Source of the DNA: Thiobacillus sp. 0-1251
GTDB taxonomy: Bacteria > Pseudomonadota > Gammaproteobacteria > Burkholderiales > Thiobacillaceae
DNA length: 64,000 bases
Reading direction: 5' to 3'
Assembly: GCA_001899305.1 (NCBI GenBank)
Contig: MKWL01000015.1
Span: forward strand, 186,001 to 250,000
Shown here: one piece after another, positions 17,156 through 26,331 of the stretch
Position numbering within the stretch: position 1 is the first letter of the stretch
How the letters are laid out: every line of letters starts with the position of its first letter
Notes under the pieces: model-generated
Told to the model about the DNA's origin: nothing
The model's input: only the letters and a program-made list of their open reading frames with translations
Databases searched by the model: none
Program-made: the position numbers and the translations under genes

Positions 17156-17755
17156 TCAGTCCGCCATGCGCCACACCAGTGTGCGATTGTTGGCCGGCAT
17201 GGCGATGTCCTGCTGCAGAAGCAGACCCTGCGAACGCGCCAATGCATCCACTGCCTCGAAATCGCGTACGCCCGAAGCCGGGTCGCGTGCCTTCAGCCAG
17301 GCGTCAAAGCGGGCATTGCTTTCCGACGTGTAGTGGCCGCCATAGTTGAACGGGCCGTATACCGTCAGGATGCCGCCGGCTCCCAGCACTGCGCCCACGC
17401 CCGCGAAGAATCTTTCCACCTCGGGCCAGCCCATGATGTGCAGGGTGTTGGCGGAAAACACCGCGTCATAGTGGCCGCTGCGCCAGGCGGTGTCGTTGAC
17501 GTCGAGCGCCAGCGGCGGCAACACATTGGGCAGTGCGGCCTCTTCAAGCCAGGCCTGGATGCCGGAGTGATGCTGCGGCACGTCAGCGGTCTGCCAGATG
17601 AGATGCGGCAGGGCGGCCCCGAAATACACGGCATGCTGGCCGGTGCCGCTGCCGATTTCGAGCACATGCCGGCGATCGGCGAACAGCGTGCGCAATATCG
17701 CCAGAATGGGGTCGCGGTTTTGTACGCAGGATTCGGAAAAAGGCTTGTCGATCAA
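17156..17755 (-). CDS. DUF938 SAM-dependent methyltransferase-like protein
   Basis: A 199-residue class I methyltransferase fold: motif I is LEIGSGTGQHAVYF, followed by a motif II-like DVPQHHSGI and FSANTLHIM. The family (DUF938, related to eukaryotic METTL26) has no established substrate. The start is a TTG at 17755, supported by AGGA eight bases upstream. It lies 36 bases after addA on the same strand and may share its transcript. Confidence 0.82.
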   Translation of the reverse strand: MIDKPFSESCVQNRDPILAILRTLFADRRHVLEIGSGTGQHAVYFGAALPHLIWQTADVPQHHSGIQAWLEEAALPNVLPPLALDVNDTAWRSGHYDAVFSANTLHIMGWPEVERFFAGVGAVLGAGGILTVYGPFNYGGHYTSESNARFDAWLKARDPASGVRDFEAVDALARSQGLLLQQDIAMPANNRTLVWRMAD

Positions 17756-17791
17756 GGTTGCGGTCCTAATAACAGTGAAGCAGGGCTGTAT

Positions 17792-20700
17792 TTATACGCT
17801 GTTCAGTTCGACCAGCCGTCCGTCGGCCAGCAGCAATGCAGCATGGAGGGGCTTGCCGGGATACAGTGCCGCCAGCAGGGTGCGATATCCCGCCAGTTGT
17901 GGATGGTGGCGCTCGGCCAGCTCGGCGTCGGACAGCGTGAGGCTGTCATTGCCGGTTTTATAGTCGATCAGCCACACCGAATCGTCGCGTTCCACCACAC
18001 GGTCGAGCCGCTGCAAGCAGCCGAGGCCATCGAGCAGCGCCAGCTCGTTGTACGCGCGCCGATACTGCGCGGGGTCGAAAAAACGCGCCAGATGCGGCTG
18101 CGCCAGCAGTGTGCGGGCGGCGGATTCGATGGCGTCCAGCCGGTTTTCGAGCCCCAGACGCGTCGCCAGCGCCGCCAGGTCGCGCGGGTTTCCGGGTGGC
18201 GCATGGTGTTCCAGGCAGGCGTGAAAGAGTTCGCCACTTGCCGCGGCCGGGTTCGTCACCGGCGTGCCGACGCGCTGCCCGATTGCCGGGGCGTCGATGG
18301 GGGGCGGTGGCAGGAGGCGATCCACCGTCCGGGTGGTTGTGGGGGGCAAGTCGGCCGGCAGGCCCAGGTTTCGCCACGCAGCATCGACGCGTTGCAGCCA
18401 GGCGTTTTTCTCCGCGTCTCCGCTTACGACCAGCGCCTGTTCGGCGCGGGTGAGTGCGACATACAGCAAATTGTCGGATTCGCGCTGGGCCAGCCCGGCT
18501 TCTTCCTCGAACCAGGCTTCGCGGCATGCGCCGCGCTCCTCCTGCCTGCCGAAGAGGGAAAAATGCACTGGCCGCGACGCTTCGGGAGGCCATGGCGCCA
18601 GCACGGCGTAGCTCGTGCCTTTCTGGTGGTCGCTGCCGCCCAGCAGCCAGACGATGGGCGCTTCCAGCCCCTTGGCACCGTGGATGGTCAGCAGGCGAAC
18701 CGCGTTCTCGCCGTCGGCGGCCAGGCCTTCGCCGGGGGCGGCGTCGGCATCGTCGACCAGGCTGGCGAGTTCGCGGATGAAGCCGGCCAGCGTGGGGTAG
18801 CGTCCTGCGTCCTGCGTCAGCGCCAGTTGCATGAAGGCGCGCAGGTTGGCGGCGACCTGCGGCCGCATCGCTTCCGGCACGGCGTCGGCATAACGCGCTT
18901 CGAGGTCGCCTTCGAAATAGATGCGGTCGAGCAGGTCGTGTACCGGCAACGTGCCGCATTGCGCTCGCCAGCGATCGAGCAGGGACGCGGCGCGTGCCAG
19001 GGTGGGTGGACAGCCGGGCTGATGGATCAGGGGGGCCAGCCGCTCCCAGCCGTGTGTTTCGTCCGGCGGTCGCGGCGCGAACACCCGCAGCAGGTCCTCG
19101 TCGCTGCAGCCGAACACCGGACTTTTCAGCACGTGCGCCAGCTTCAGGTCGGCGTGAGGCAATAGCAGCGTTTCGAGCAGCGCAATCACATCCCGCGCTT
19201 CCAGCGCATGCAGCAGGCCGCCGCGGCGCGAGGTGATGAACGGGATGCGCGCCGCTTCCAGTTCGCGTTCGTACAGATGCAGGTGCGTACGTTTCCTGAC
19301 CAGCGCCATCACGTCGCCCGGGCGTGCCGCACGCGGGCTTCCGCCATCCATCACACCCCAGCGACCCAGCACCTCGTCGCGCAATACCTGTGCAAACTGC
19401 CGTGCCTCCTCATGCACGGCGCGGTCGTCGACTTCCGGCTGCGGAGTGGTGAGCGGGTTGCGCAGTCGACCCCACACGCGGCCGGAGGCCGCGTAGTGGA
19501 CCGGAGTCCCCGTGTGGAGCAGGCCATCGGCCATGGCGGCTTTGGTTTTTTCCGCCTGTACCGGCAGGCTGCGCAGCGCGCCCGGGCGGTCGGCGTTTTC
19601 TGGCGCGTAGGTGTGGGCGGCAAATCCTGCCACGTCGGCGAATACCGGATTGATCGCCGCCACCACCGACGGCGCCAGCCGGCGCGTCATGTCGGTGCTG
19701 AAGCGGGTGGCGTCGAAATGCGTGGCCAGAAAATCCGCCGCCGCGTCGAACACCCGTGCCTCCCCGCGTCGGAAGCGGTAGATCGCCTGCTTGGGGTCGC
19801 CCACCATGAAGACGGTCATGCTGCTGTCGGCGCCGTGTGCCTCAAGCAGCCAGGTCGACAGCGCCTGCCACTGCAGCGGATTGGTGTCCTGGAATTCGTC
19901 GAGCAGCAGGTGCCGGTAGCGTGCGTCTAGCTTCAGCGCCAGCGCCGGAGCGTGCTCCTCGCTGGCAAGGAGGCGGCAGGCCTGCCATTCGGCATCGGCA
20001 AAGTCGATCACGCCCTGCTGCGACTTGGCCTCCTGATAGGCCGCGATCAGCGCGTGACCGAGCAGCAGACCGTGGCGATTGAGGACCCAGATGCGAATGT
20101 CGGTCTGGATCGCGGTCAGGGTTTCGAGCGCGGTTTCCAGCGTGTCGAGGTCACGCAGATACGTGTCGAAATCCACCCCGAGCGCTTTTTCGAGTTCCCT
20201 GGTCGCCTGCTTCTTGCGCCGCTTGCCTGCCGTCATCAGGTGCTTCATCAGCGCGGCATGGGCGTCGTCGGGCGGCAGATCCAGGCTGCGCCGGATTTCC
20301 GGCGCGCGCGCCTGTTCGCTCTTGCTGCCTTTTTCCAGCGCAAGGCCGACCCGCTTCACACGGGCTGCCATTGATTCATCGGCCCAGAACGCTGATACGG
20401 GATCGCTGTCCAGGTCGGCGTGCAACAGCGGCCGCAACTGTTCCAGCGCATGGCTCACTGGATCGGCCGCGCCGTCGGTATAGGCCCACCATTCCGCGCG
20501 CGCCTGGACGAAATGCTTCAACAGTGTGCGCAGGTTGTGCTCGCCGATGTCGGCCAGCAGCGCCAGCAGCGCGGCGCCTTCGGCGGTGTCCGGAGCGGCG
20601 GCCCAGCGGTTGAACTGGCGATCGCGCACTTCGTTCAGCAGCTGGCTTTCGCGTTCCAGCAGCGGCGCGCCCCATGGCAAGCCGGCTTCCAGCGGCGCGC

Positions 20701-21088
20701 GTTTCAAGAGATCAAGAAACCAGCCGTGAAAGGTCGTCACCGTCGGCCCTGGCTGCGCGGTCAGCACGGCTTCCAGCAGGCCGCGCGCGCGCGGTAGCAT
20801 CGCGTCGATCTCGGTGTCCGGCACTGCGCGCGCGCGCAGAAATTCGCGCACCGTCGCGTCATCCGCCAGCGCCAGCACGCGCAGCCATTCATGCAGCCGA
20901 TCGGTCATCTCCTGCGCCGCCTTGCGCGTGAAGGTGATCGCCAGCAGTTCCGACGGCGCCGCGCCGGCCAGCAGCAGGCGCAGCATGCGCGACACCAGCA
21001 GCCAGGTCTTGCCGCTGCCGGCGCAGGCTTCCACCACCGCCGAGCGGGCGGGGGACAGGGCAATGGCGTTATCCAGCGGCTCACTCAT
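17792..21088 (-). CDS. addA: AddA-type ATP-dependent helicase/nuclease subunit
   Basis: A 1098-residue UvrD/RecB-family protein. Walker A is ACAGSGKT at 21-28, motif Ia is ITFTRKAAQEM, and Walker B is LLLDEFQDTN. The C-terminal third carries a RecB-like nuclease motif in VWLIDYKTG. With AddB it would process double-strand DNA ends for recombination, the job RecBCD does in enterics. The ATG at 21088 overlaps the addB stop by eight bases; the upstream extension of the frame lies inside addB and is discarded. Lineages differ in naming (AddAB, AdnAB, RexAB); this fits the proteobacterial AddAB type. Confidence 0.87.
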   Translation of the reverse strand: MSEPLDNAIALSPARSAVVEACAGSGKTWLLVSRMLRLLLAGAAPSELLAITFTRKAAQEMTDRLHEWLRVLALADDATVREFLRARAVPDTEIDAMLPRARGLLEAVLTAQPGPTVTTFHGWFLDLLKRAPLEAGLPWGAPLLERESQLLNEVRDRQFNRWAAAPDTAEGAALLALLADIGEHNLRTLLKHFVQARAEWWAYTDGAADPVSHALEQLRPLLHADLDSDPVSAFWADESMAARVKRVGLALEKGSKSEQARAPEIRRSLDLPPDDAHAALMKHLMTAGKRRKKQATRELEKALGVDFDTYLRDLDTLETALETLTAIQTDIRIWVLNRHGLLLGHALIAAYQEAKSQQGVIDFADAEWQACRLLASEEHAPALALKLDARYRHLLLDEFQDTNPLQWQALSTWLLEAHGADSSMTVFMVGDPKQAIYRFRRGEARVFDAAADFLATHFDATRFSTDMTRRLAPSVVAAINPVFADVAGFAAHTYAPENADRPGALRSLPVQAEKTKAAMADGLLHTGTPVHYAASGRVWGRLRNPLTTPQPEVDDRAVHEEARQFAQVLRDEVLGRWGVMDGGSPRAARPGDVMALVRKRTHLHLYERELEAARIPFITSRRGGLLHALEARDVIALLETLLLPHADLKLAHVLKSPVFGCSDEDLLRVFAPRPPDETHGWERLAPLIHQPGCPPTLARAASLLDRWRAQCGTLPVHDLLDRIYFEGDLEARYADAVPEAMRPQVAANLRAFMQLALTQDAGRYPTLAGFIRELASLVDDADAAPGEGLAADGENAVRLLTIHGAKGLEAPIVWLLGGSDHQKGTSYAVLAPWPPEASRPVHFSLFGRQEERGACREAWFEEEAGLAQRESDNLLYVALTRAEQALVVSGDAEKNAWLQRVDAAWRNLGLPADLPPTTTRTVDRLLPPPPIDAPAIGQRVGTPVTNPAAASGELFHACLEHHAPPGNPRDLAALATRLGLENRLDAIESAARTLLAQPHLARFFDPAQYRRAYNELALLDGLGCLQRLDRVVERDDSVWLIDYKTGNDSLTLSDAELAERHHPQLAGYRTLLAALYPGKPLHAALLLADGRLVELNSV

Positions 21089-23717
21089 GCCACATTCCCT
21101 TGCGGCACAGTCCGCGCGCTTCGCAGTATGCGCATACGCCGTCGATGCCATGGGCGGGAAGCCTGGCGCCTGCGGCGATGGCCTCGAGCAGGTCGGGCAG
21201 GCGGCGGCTGATGGCCTCGACGTCGGTTTCGCCGTCCAGTTCGAGCGGCACGATGGGCGCTTCGTTGACCGGCAGGTAGGCGGCGGCGGCGTCGCACAGC
21301 CAGGCGTAGAACGGCAGCTGCACGGCTTCGTCCGGCGCCTTGAGTTTTTTCCTGAGGCTCTGCGCGGCGCTGGTCTTGTAGTCGATCACGTAGCGGGTGC
21401 CGTCTTTTGCATCGACGCGGTCGACGCGACCGTGCAGGGTGACTTCGCCGAGTCCGGCAATGGGGTACGGCACCGCGAAATCGGTTTCGCCGGATTCGTA
21501 GCGCCAGCCAGCGGACGCGTGGGCCAGCCAGGCGTCGAGGTAGGCCGGCTGGATTTTGTCCCACTTGCTGCGCCAGGCGGCGGCGGTCCATGCTGGCAGC
21601 GCGGCGAATTCGGTGGCCGAAACCGCATTCAGCCGGGCCAGCGCGGCGTCGCGTTCAAGCGGCGGACGGCTGTCGTGGAAGGCCTTGAGGATACGATGCA
21701 GCGCGTTGCCGTAATCGCTCTTGTCGAGCGCCTCGTCGGCCTCGTCGAGCTCGCGGATGCCGAGTACGCTGCGTGCAAAAAACCGGTAGGGGCAATCGAG
21801 CAGGGTCTGGTAGGCGGTGGGCGAATAATGGCGCGGCAGCTGCGCGGCCGAGACCGTCGGCGCAGGTTGCGCGGATGCGCCGGGCAGCGGACTGGATTGG
21901 GCAGGCGGCACGCCGATGGTTTGTGTCGGCAGGGCCGTACCCCATGCGGCCTGGTGCAGGGCCTGCAACCGCAGCACCAGCGAGGAAGCAGGATTGGGCT
22001 CGTCGTTGTTCCAGGCCTGCCAGCTCAGCAGGGCAGGCCCCTGCGTCAGCAACGCCATCAGATCGGCGGTGGCGGCGCGCGCCTCGTCGGCCGGGGTGGG
22101 CAGGCCGAGCTGCATGCGGGTGGCCTGGCTGAACAGGCCGGGGGTGGGATGGGCAGGCAGGTGACGAGCGTCGGCGCCGATCACCGCCACCGCGTCGAAA
22201 AGACGGCCGCGCGCGGCGGGCAGCGAGGTCAGCACGATGGGACTGGCCACGCTGGCGTCGATGAAGCTTTCCGACTCCAGTGCCAGATTGAGCCAGCGCC
22301 GCCATTCACCAAAGCCGTATTTTTCGCCGTCGTCCGCCAGGTCGCGGCGCAGGGTGTCGAGCGTGTCGAGCACGCGGGTACCGGCGGCGTCGGCCTTGAG
22401 GGATGCGGTGGCCCCCAGCTTGCCGAGGCTTTCGACGAGACGGCCGAGCCAGACCGCCAGCGGGGCACGGGTCTGGACGAAGCCTCGCCGGGCGTCGGCC
22501 AGTGCGGCCAGCCAGACGGGAAGCGCGGCGAACTCGCGGTGCGCCAGTCGCTGCATGTCGGCCATGCCTTGCGATACCCCGTGCCGGCGCAGTGCCAGTT
22601 CGAATGCGAGTACCTGATCCTGGCGTGCGCTGGGTTCGCCCAGCACGAATGGCGATTTCAGCAGGTCCAGCAGTTCGATGTGCGGAAAGTCGCTCGCCAC
22701 GCATTCCAGCCAGCGGTCGATCACGGCGGCGGCGGCCGTGGTCGATAGCGTCCAGCCGGTCTCGTCGGCCACCAGCACGTCCATGCGCTCGAGCAGCGCA
22801 CGCACCCGGCGCGCGGTTTCGCGGTCGAGCGCGATCAGCGCGATGCCCTGCCGGCCGGCCTGCAGCTGGCCGGCCACCCAGGTGGCAACGGCGCGCGCCT
22901 CGGCTTCGAGGTGCGGAGCCGGGCTGAGCGTGATGCGGGCCTGCAGCGGCGAGGCGGGGCAGTGCCGTGCCAGTAGGGCGGCGCGCTCGCGCAGCGGCGG
23001 CGCGGTCTCCTGCCAGGCCTGCCGCAGAACGAAGGCCACGTCATCGCCGGTGTCCTGTTCGAACAGTGTGAGCGGAACATGCTCGGCACAGCGCGTGAGA
23101 AACCGTTGTTCGACGGCGGTGAGCATGCCGAGCGCGTAGCCATAGACTGGCCGGGGCGCGGCGCGAAGCTGTTCGAACAGGGTGTCGAGTGCGCGCGCAT
23201 AGTGCGCCTGCGGATCGCTGCCGTCGGTATTGAGCGCCTGCCACACGCCCTCGATCAGCGCCGTTTCACGATCAAGTGCGGCGCGGTCGAGAGCTCTCCC
23301 ATGCAGTGCGCGAATACGCGATCCAATGGCGTCGCCCAGCCGCGCGGCAGACAGTTCGTCGGCCAGTAGCAGGAGTTCGTTAGCAAGTGCCCACTTATCG
23401 ACCGCCCCTAGCCAATCCTGGTGCCGAAGCACACCGTGCAGCCGCGCCAGCCTTCTCGCCTGCGGCTCGGCGCGACCGTCAGCCAGGCTTGTGCCCTTCA
23501 GAGTGCTTTCGGCCCAGCTTTTCAGCGGGGTGAGGTGCGGCGGGATCAGAACGGGTCGGCCCGCGCCCTGTGCCAGCGCGCGGGCAAGATCGAGTCCGGC
23601 GCGATGATTGGGGACGAGTACCGTCAGACCAGAGAGATCGGGCAGGCGGTCGGCATGCTGGTCGAGCAGGTGGCGGGCGACGGCGTGCGGCAGTGCCGGA
23701 CCGCCCAGGGTTTCCAA
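21081..23717 (-). CDS. addB: AddB-type exonuclease subunit with Fe-S nuclease domain
   Basis: An 878-residue protein of the AddB/PD-(D/E)XK family. The inactivated helicase-like N-terminus is followed by a C-terminal nuclease (VDRVDAKDGTRYVIDYKTS). One cysteine in DCPYRFFARS and three at the end (CAYCEARGLC) form the four-cysteine pattern that holds an iron-sulfur cluster in AddB and Cas4. I place the start at TTG 23717, which has GGAG 11 bases upstream inside the fdxA end; no ATG is available nearby. It lies five bases after fdxA and overlaps addA. Confidence 0.85.
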   Translation of the reverse strand: METLGGPALPHAVARHLLDQHADRLPDLSGLTVLVPNHRAGLDLARALAQGAGRPVLIPPHLTPLKSWAESTLKGTSLADGRAEPQARRLARLHGVLRHQDWLGAVDKWALANELLLLADELSAARLGDAIGSRIRALHGRALDRAALDRETALIEGVWQALNTDGSDPQAHYARALDTLFEQLRAAPRPVYGYALGMLTAVEQRFLTRCAEHVPLTLFEQDTGDDVAFVLRQAWQETAPPLRERAALLARHCPASPLQARITLSPAPHLEAEARAVATWVAGQLQAGRQGIALIALDRETARRVRALLERMDVLVADETGWTLSTTAAAAVIDRWLECVASDFPHIELLDLLKSPFVLGEPSARQDQVLAFELALRRHGVSQGMADMQRLAHREFAALPVWLAALADARRGFVQTRAPLAVWLGRLVESLGKLGATASLKADAAGTRVLDTLDTLRRDLADDGEKYGFGEWRRWLNLALESESFIDASVASPIVLTSLPAARGRLFDAVAVIGADARHLPAHPTPGLFSQATRMQLGLPTPADEARAATADLMALLTQGPALLSWQAWNNDEPNPASSLVLRLQALHQAAWGTALPTQTIGVPPAQSSPLPGASAQPAPTVSAAQLPRHYSPTAYQTLLDCPYRFFARSVLGIRELDEADEALDKSDYGNALHRILKAFHDSRPPLERDAALARLNAVSATEFAALPAWTAAAWRSKWDKIQPAYLDAWLAHASAGWRYESGETDFAVPYPIAGLGEVTLHGRVDRVDAKDGTRYVIDYKTSAAQSLRKKLKAPDEAVQLPFYAWLCDAAAAYLPVNEAPIVPLELDGETDVEAISRRLPDLLEAIAAGARLPAHGIDGVCAYCEARGLCRKGMWHE

Positions 23718-23722
23718 GCGCG

Positions 23723-24046
23723 TCAGCGCTCCAGGTACTGGCGCTTGTCCTTGACGCCGGCCCACTCGTCGGCGTCGGGCAGCGCGTCCTTCTTCTCGAT
23801 GATGACTTTCCACACCTTGGCAAGGTCGGCGTTGAGCGCAATGTAGGCGCGTTGATCGTCCGGAACGTCGTCTTCGGCGAAAATGGCTTCGACCGGGCAT
23901 TCGGCTACGCACAGGGTGCAGTCGATGCATTCCTCCGGGTCGATGACGAGGAAGTTGGGGCCTTCGTGAAAGCAGTCGACCGGACAGACATCGACACAAT
24001 CGGTATATTTGCACTTCACGCAGGCGTCGGCTACAACGTATGTCAT
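23723..24046 (-). CDS. fdxA: Seven-iron ferredoxin FdxA
   Basis: A 107-residue ferredoxin with the two-cluster pattern of the Azotobacter FdI / FdxA family: an N-terminal [17 protein letters not shown] and a second [12 protein letters not shown], holding one 3Fe-4S and one 4Fe-4S cluster. The long helical C-terminus ([20 protein letters not shown]) is also typical. It is a cytoplasmic electron carrier. Its stop is five bases before addB, which itself has a predicted Fe-S cluster. It is divergent from trxA across 159 bases that must contain both promoters. Confidence 0.94.
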   Translation of the reverse strand: MTYVVADACVKCKYTDCVDVCPVDCFHEGPNFLVIDPEECIDCTLCVAECPVEAIFAEDDVPDDQRAYIALNADLAKVWKVIIEKKDALPDADEWAGVKDKRQYLER

Positions 24047-24205
24047 TCGTAATTACCCTGATGAGTTGATAAATGCCCGGATGCTTGCAGGCGGCAATTT
24101 TGATGTAGCATATCGGCACAAAACCGAATTTTCCAGCATTACCATCTTCCCAAACTGCCCAGGCCGTATCCGGCTACCCCTACTTCTAAACTAGGAGCTT
24201 CACCG

Positions 24206-24532
24206 ATGAGCGAGCATGTTCATTACATATCCGACGATTCTTTCGAACAGGAAGTCCTGCAGGCCGGTGTGCCCGTGCTGGTGGATTACTGGGCGGACTG
24301 GTGCGGCCCCTGCAAGATGATCTCGCCGATTCTGGACGAAGTCGCCAAGGAATATTCCGGCAAGCTCAAGGTGTGCAAGCTCAATATCGACGAAAACCAG
24401 GCCACCCCGCCCAAGTTCGGCATTCGTGGCATCCCCACCCTGATGATCTTCAAGAACGGCAATGTCGAAGCCACCAAGGTCGGCGCCCTGTCCAAATCGC
24501 AACTCACCGCCTTCGTCGACAGCAATATCTAA
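24206..24532 (+). CDS. trxA: Thioredoxin
   Basis: A 108-residue thioredoxin with the active site WCGPC at 32-36 and the conserved GIRGIPTL loop containing the cis-proline. It reduces disulfides in cytoplasmic proteins such as ribonucleotide reductase. An AGGAG ribosome binding site precedes the ATG. The trxA-rho order is common in proteobacteria, including E. coli. Confidence 0.96.
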   Translation: MSEHVHYISDDSFEQEVLQAGVPVLVDYWADWCGPCKMISPILDEVAKEYSGKLKVCKLNIDENQATPPKFGIRGIPTLMIFKNGNVEATKVGALSKSQLTAFVDSNI

Positions 24533-24542
24533 TACGTTTCAA

Positions 24543-24586
24543 CCGGACGGCGCATCGACGCGCCGCCGCTTCGCAGTACCGTCCGG
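24543..24586 (+). promoter_or_regulatory. Structured leader between trxA and rho
   Basis: Bases 24543-24550 (CCGGACGG) are perfectly complementary to 24579-24586. Inside, 24548-24553 (CGGCGC) pairs with 24560-24565, and the two stems compete for 24548-24550, so the RNA can take alternative folds. No T run follows. The next 55 bases up to the rho ATG are rich in C and poor in G, the composition of Rho loading sites. Rho is known to attenuate its own leader in E. coli; a similar role here is an inference. Confidence 0.5.
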
Positions 24587-24641
24587 CTTCGCTTCTCCCT
24601 CACGTCCGGCTCTTTCAAGCGAGCCCACCCAGGCCCATCCC

Positions 24642-25901
24642 ATGCATCTTTCCGAACTCAAGCAGAAACCCATTACCGAGCTTCTCGAGCTTGCCGCCGC
24701 CAACGGTATCGACAACGCCAACCGTTTTCGCAAGCAGGAACTGATCTTCACCATCCTGAAAACCCTGGCCAAGCGCGGCGAGAGCATCTACGGCGACGGT
24801 GTGCTGGAAGTGCTGCCGGACGGTTTCGGGTTCCTGAGATCGCCGGAGTCCTCGTACCTCGCCAACACCGACGACATCTACGTGTCGCCGTCGCAGATCC
24901 GCCGCTTCAACCTGCATACCGGCGACAAGATCGAAGGCGAGATCCGTACGCCGAAGGACGGCGAGCGCTATTCGGCGATGACCAAGCTTGACCTGATCAA
25001 CGGCGAGCCGCCCGAAGCCAGCAAGAACAAGATCCTGTTCGAGAACCTGACGCCGCTGCACCCGGACAAGCCGCTCAAGCTGGAGCGCGACATCAAGGCC
25101 GAGGAAAACATCACCAGCCGCGTGATCGACATCGTCGCGCCGATCGGCAAGGGCCAGCGCGGCCTCCTGGTGGCGCCGCCGAAATCCGGCAAGACGGTGA
25201 TGCTGCAGCACATCGCGCACGCCATCACGTCCAACCATCCCGACGTCGTGCTGTTCGTGCTGCTGATCGACGAGCGTCCGGAAGAAGTGACCGAGATGAG
25301 CCGTACCGTGCGCGGCGAGGTCGTGGCATCGACCTTTGACGAACCCGCCAGCCGGCATGTGCAAGTGGCCGAAATGGTGATCGAGCGCGCCAAGCGTCTG
25401 GTCGAGCACAAGAAGGACGTGGTGATCCTGCTCGATTCGATCACCCGTCTGGCCCGTGCTTACAACACCGTGCAGCCGGCCTCCGGCAAGGTACTCACCG
25501 GCGGCGTCGACGCCAACGCGTTGCAGAAGCCCAAGCGCTTCTTCGGTGCGGCGCGCAACATCGAGGAAGGCGGCAGCCTTACCATCCTCGCCACCACGCT
25601 GGTCGACACCGGCAGCCGCATGGACGACGTGATCTACGAGGAATTCAAGGGTACCGGCAACCTGGAAATCCACCTCGACCGCAAGATGGCCGAGAAGCGC
25701 CAGTATCCCGCGATCAACGTCAACCGCTCCGGCACCCGCCGCGAGGAGCTCCTGATGCCGCATGACATCCTGCAAAAGGTGTGGGTGCTCAGGAAGCTGC
25801 TGTACCCGATGGACGACATGGAGGCGATGGAATTCCTGCTCGACAAGATCCGTGCGACGAAGAACAACAACGAGTTCTTCGATTCGATGCGGCGCGGCTG
25901 A
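24642..25901 (+). CDS. rho: Transcription termination factor Rho
   Basis: A 419-residue Rho of standard length. It has the N-terminal helical domain ([16 protein letters not shown]), the cold-shock-like RNA-binding domain ([17 protein letters not shown] at about 50-66), the P-loop APPKSGKT at 178-185 and the Walker B-like [16 protein letters not shown]. The hexamer binds C-rich RNA and terminates transcription. The start at 24642 gives the universal MHLSELK opening; the longer open frame runs through trxA in another phase. Confidence 0.97.
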   Translation: MHLSELKQKPITELLELAAANGIDNANRFRKQELIFTILKTLAKRGESIYGDGVLEVLPDGFGFLRSPESSYLANTDDIYVSPSQIRRFNLHTGDKIEGEIRTPKDGERYSAMTKLDLINGEPPEASKNKILFENLTPLHPDKPLKLERDIKAEENITSRVIDIVAPIGKGQRGLLVAPPKSGKTVMLQHIAHAITSNHPDVVLFVLLIDERPEEVTEMSRTVRGEVVASTFDEPASRHVQVAEMVIERAKRLVEHKKDVVILLDSITRLARAYNTVQPASGKVLTGGVDANALQKPKRFFGAARNIEEGGSLTILATTLVDTGSRMDDVIYEEFKGTGNLEIHLDRKMAEKRQYPAINVNRSGTRREELLMPHDILQKVWVLRKLLYPMDDMEAMEFLLDKIRATKNNNEFFDSMRRG

Positions 25902-26010
25902 CGTTATCGGAGAACTGCGCGCCCTTCGGCGAGCGGTGCCCATCGCTTGCGCGCCGGGTGCCGCTCCGTTATACTCTCCCGTTCTCCGAATTCAACCCGA
26001 AGGAATTGCC

Positions 26011-26217
26011 ATGAAAGCCGGCATTCACCCCAATTACAAAGAAGTCGCCGTCACCTGCTCGTGCGGCAGCACGTTCGTCACCCGCTCCACGCTGGGCAAG
26101 GACAAGCTGCACGTCGAAGTCTGCTCGTCCTGCCATCCGTTCTATACCGGCAAGCAGAAGATCGTCGATACCGCCGGACGTGTCGAGAAATTCCGCCAGC
26201 GTTACGGCATGAAGTAA
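26011..26217 (+). CDS. rpmE: 50S ribosomal protein L31, zinc-binding type
   Basis: A 68-residue L31. Cysteines in CSCGSTF and [13 protein letters not shown] (Cys16, Cys18, Cys37, Cys40) make it the zinc-binding C+ form, as opposed to the zinc-independent paralogue RpmE2. An AAGGA ribosome binding site lies six bases before the ATG. It sits 110 bases after rho and ends at its own terminator. It is a large-subunit surface protein at the intersubunit bridge. Confidence 0.96.
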   Translation: MKAGIHPNYKEVAVTCSCGSTFVTRSTLGKDKLHVEVCSSCHPFYTGKQKIVDTAGRVEKFRQRYGMK

Positions 26218-26248
26218 GCAGGCCTGCGCGAAACTGCGTATGCAATCC

Positions 26249-26270
26249 AAAGCGGCTTCGGCCGCTTTTT
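26249..26270 (+). terminator. Rho-independent terminator after rpmE
   Basis: The stem AAGCGGC (26250-26256) pairs with GCCGCTT (26261-26267) around a TTCG loop and is followed by T residues through 26270. It closes the trxA-rho-rpmE region ahead of the M48 protease gene. Confidence 0.88.
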
Positions 26271-26331
26271 GCATTTTTGCGGCACGACGACGGTATCATT
26301 TCGTGCGCGCCATCCCGAGAAAGAGGCAGAT

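Noticed and set aside
17117-22748. Plus-strand frames of 682 and 644 codons opposite addA and addB
   Set aside because: They lack domains and lie opposite helicase and nuclease motifs that are intact on the minus strand.
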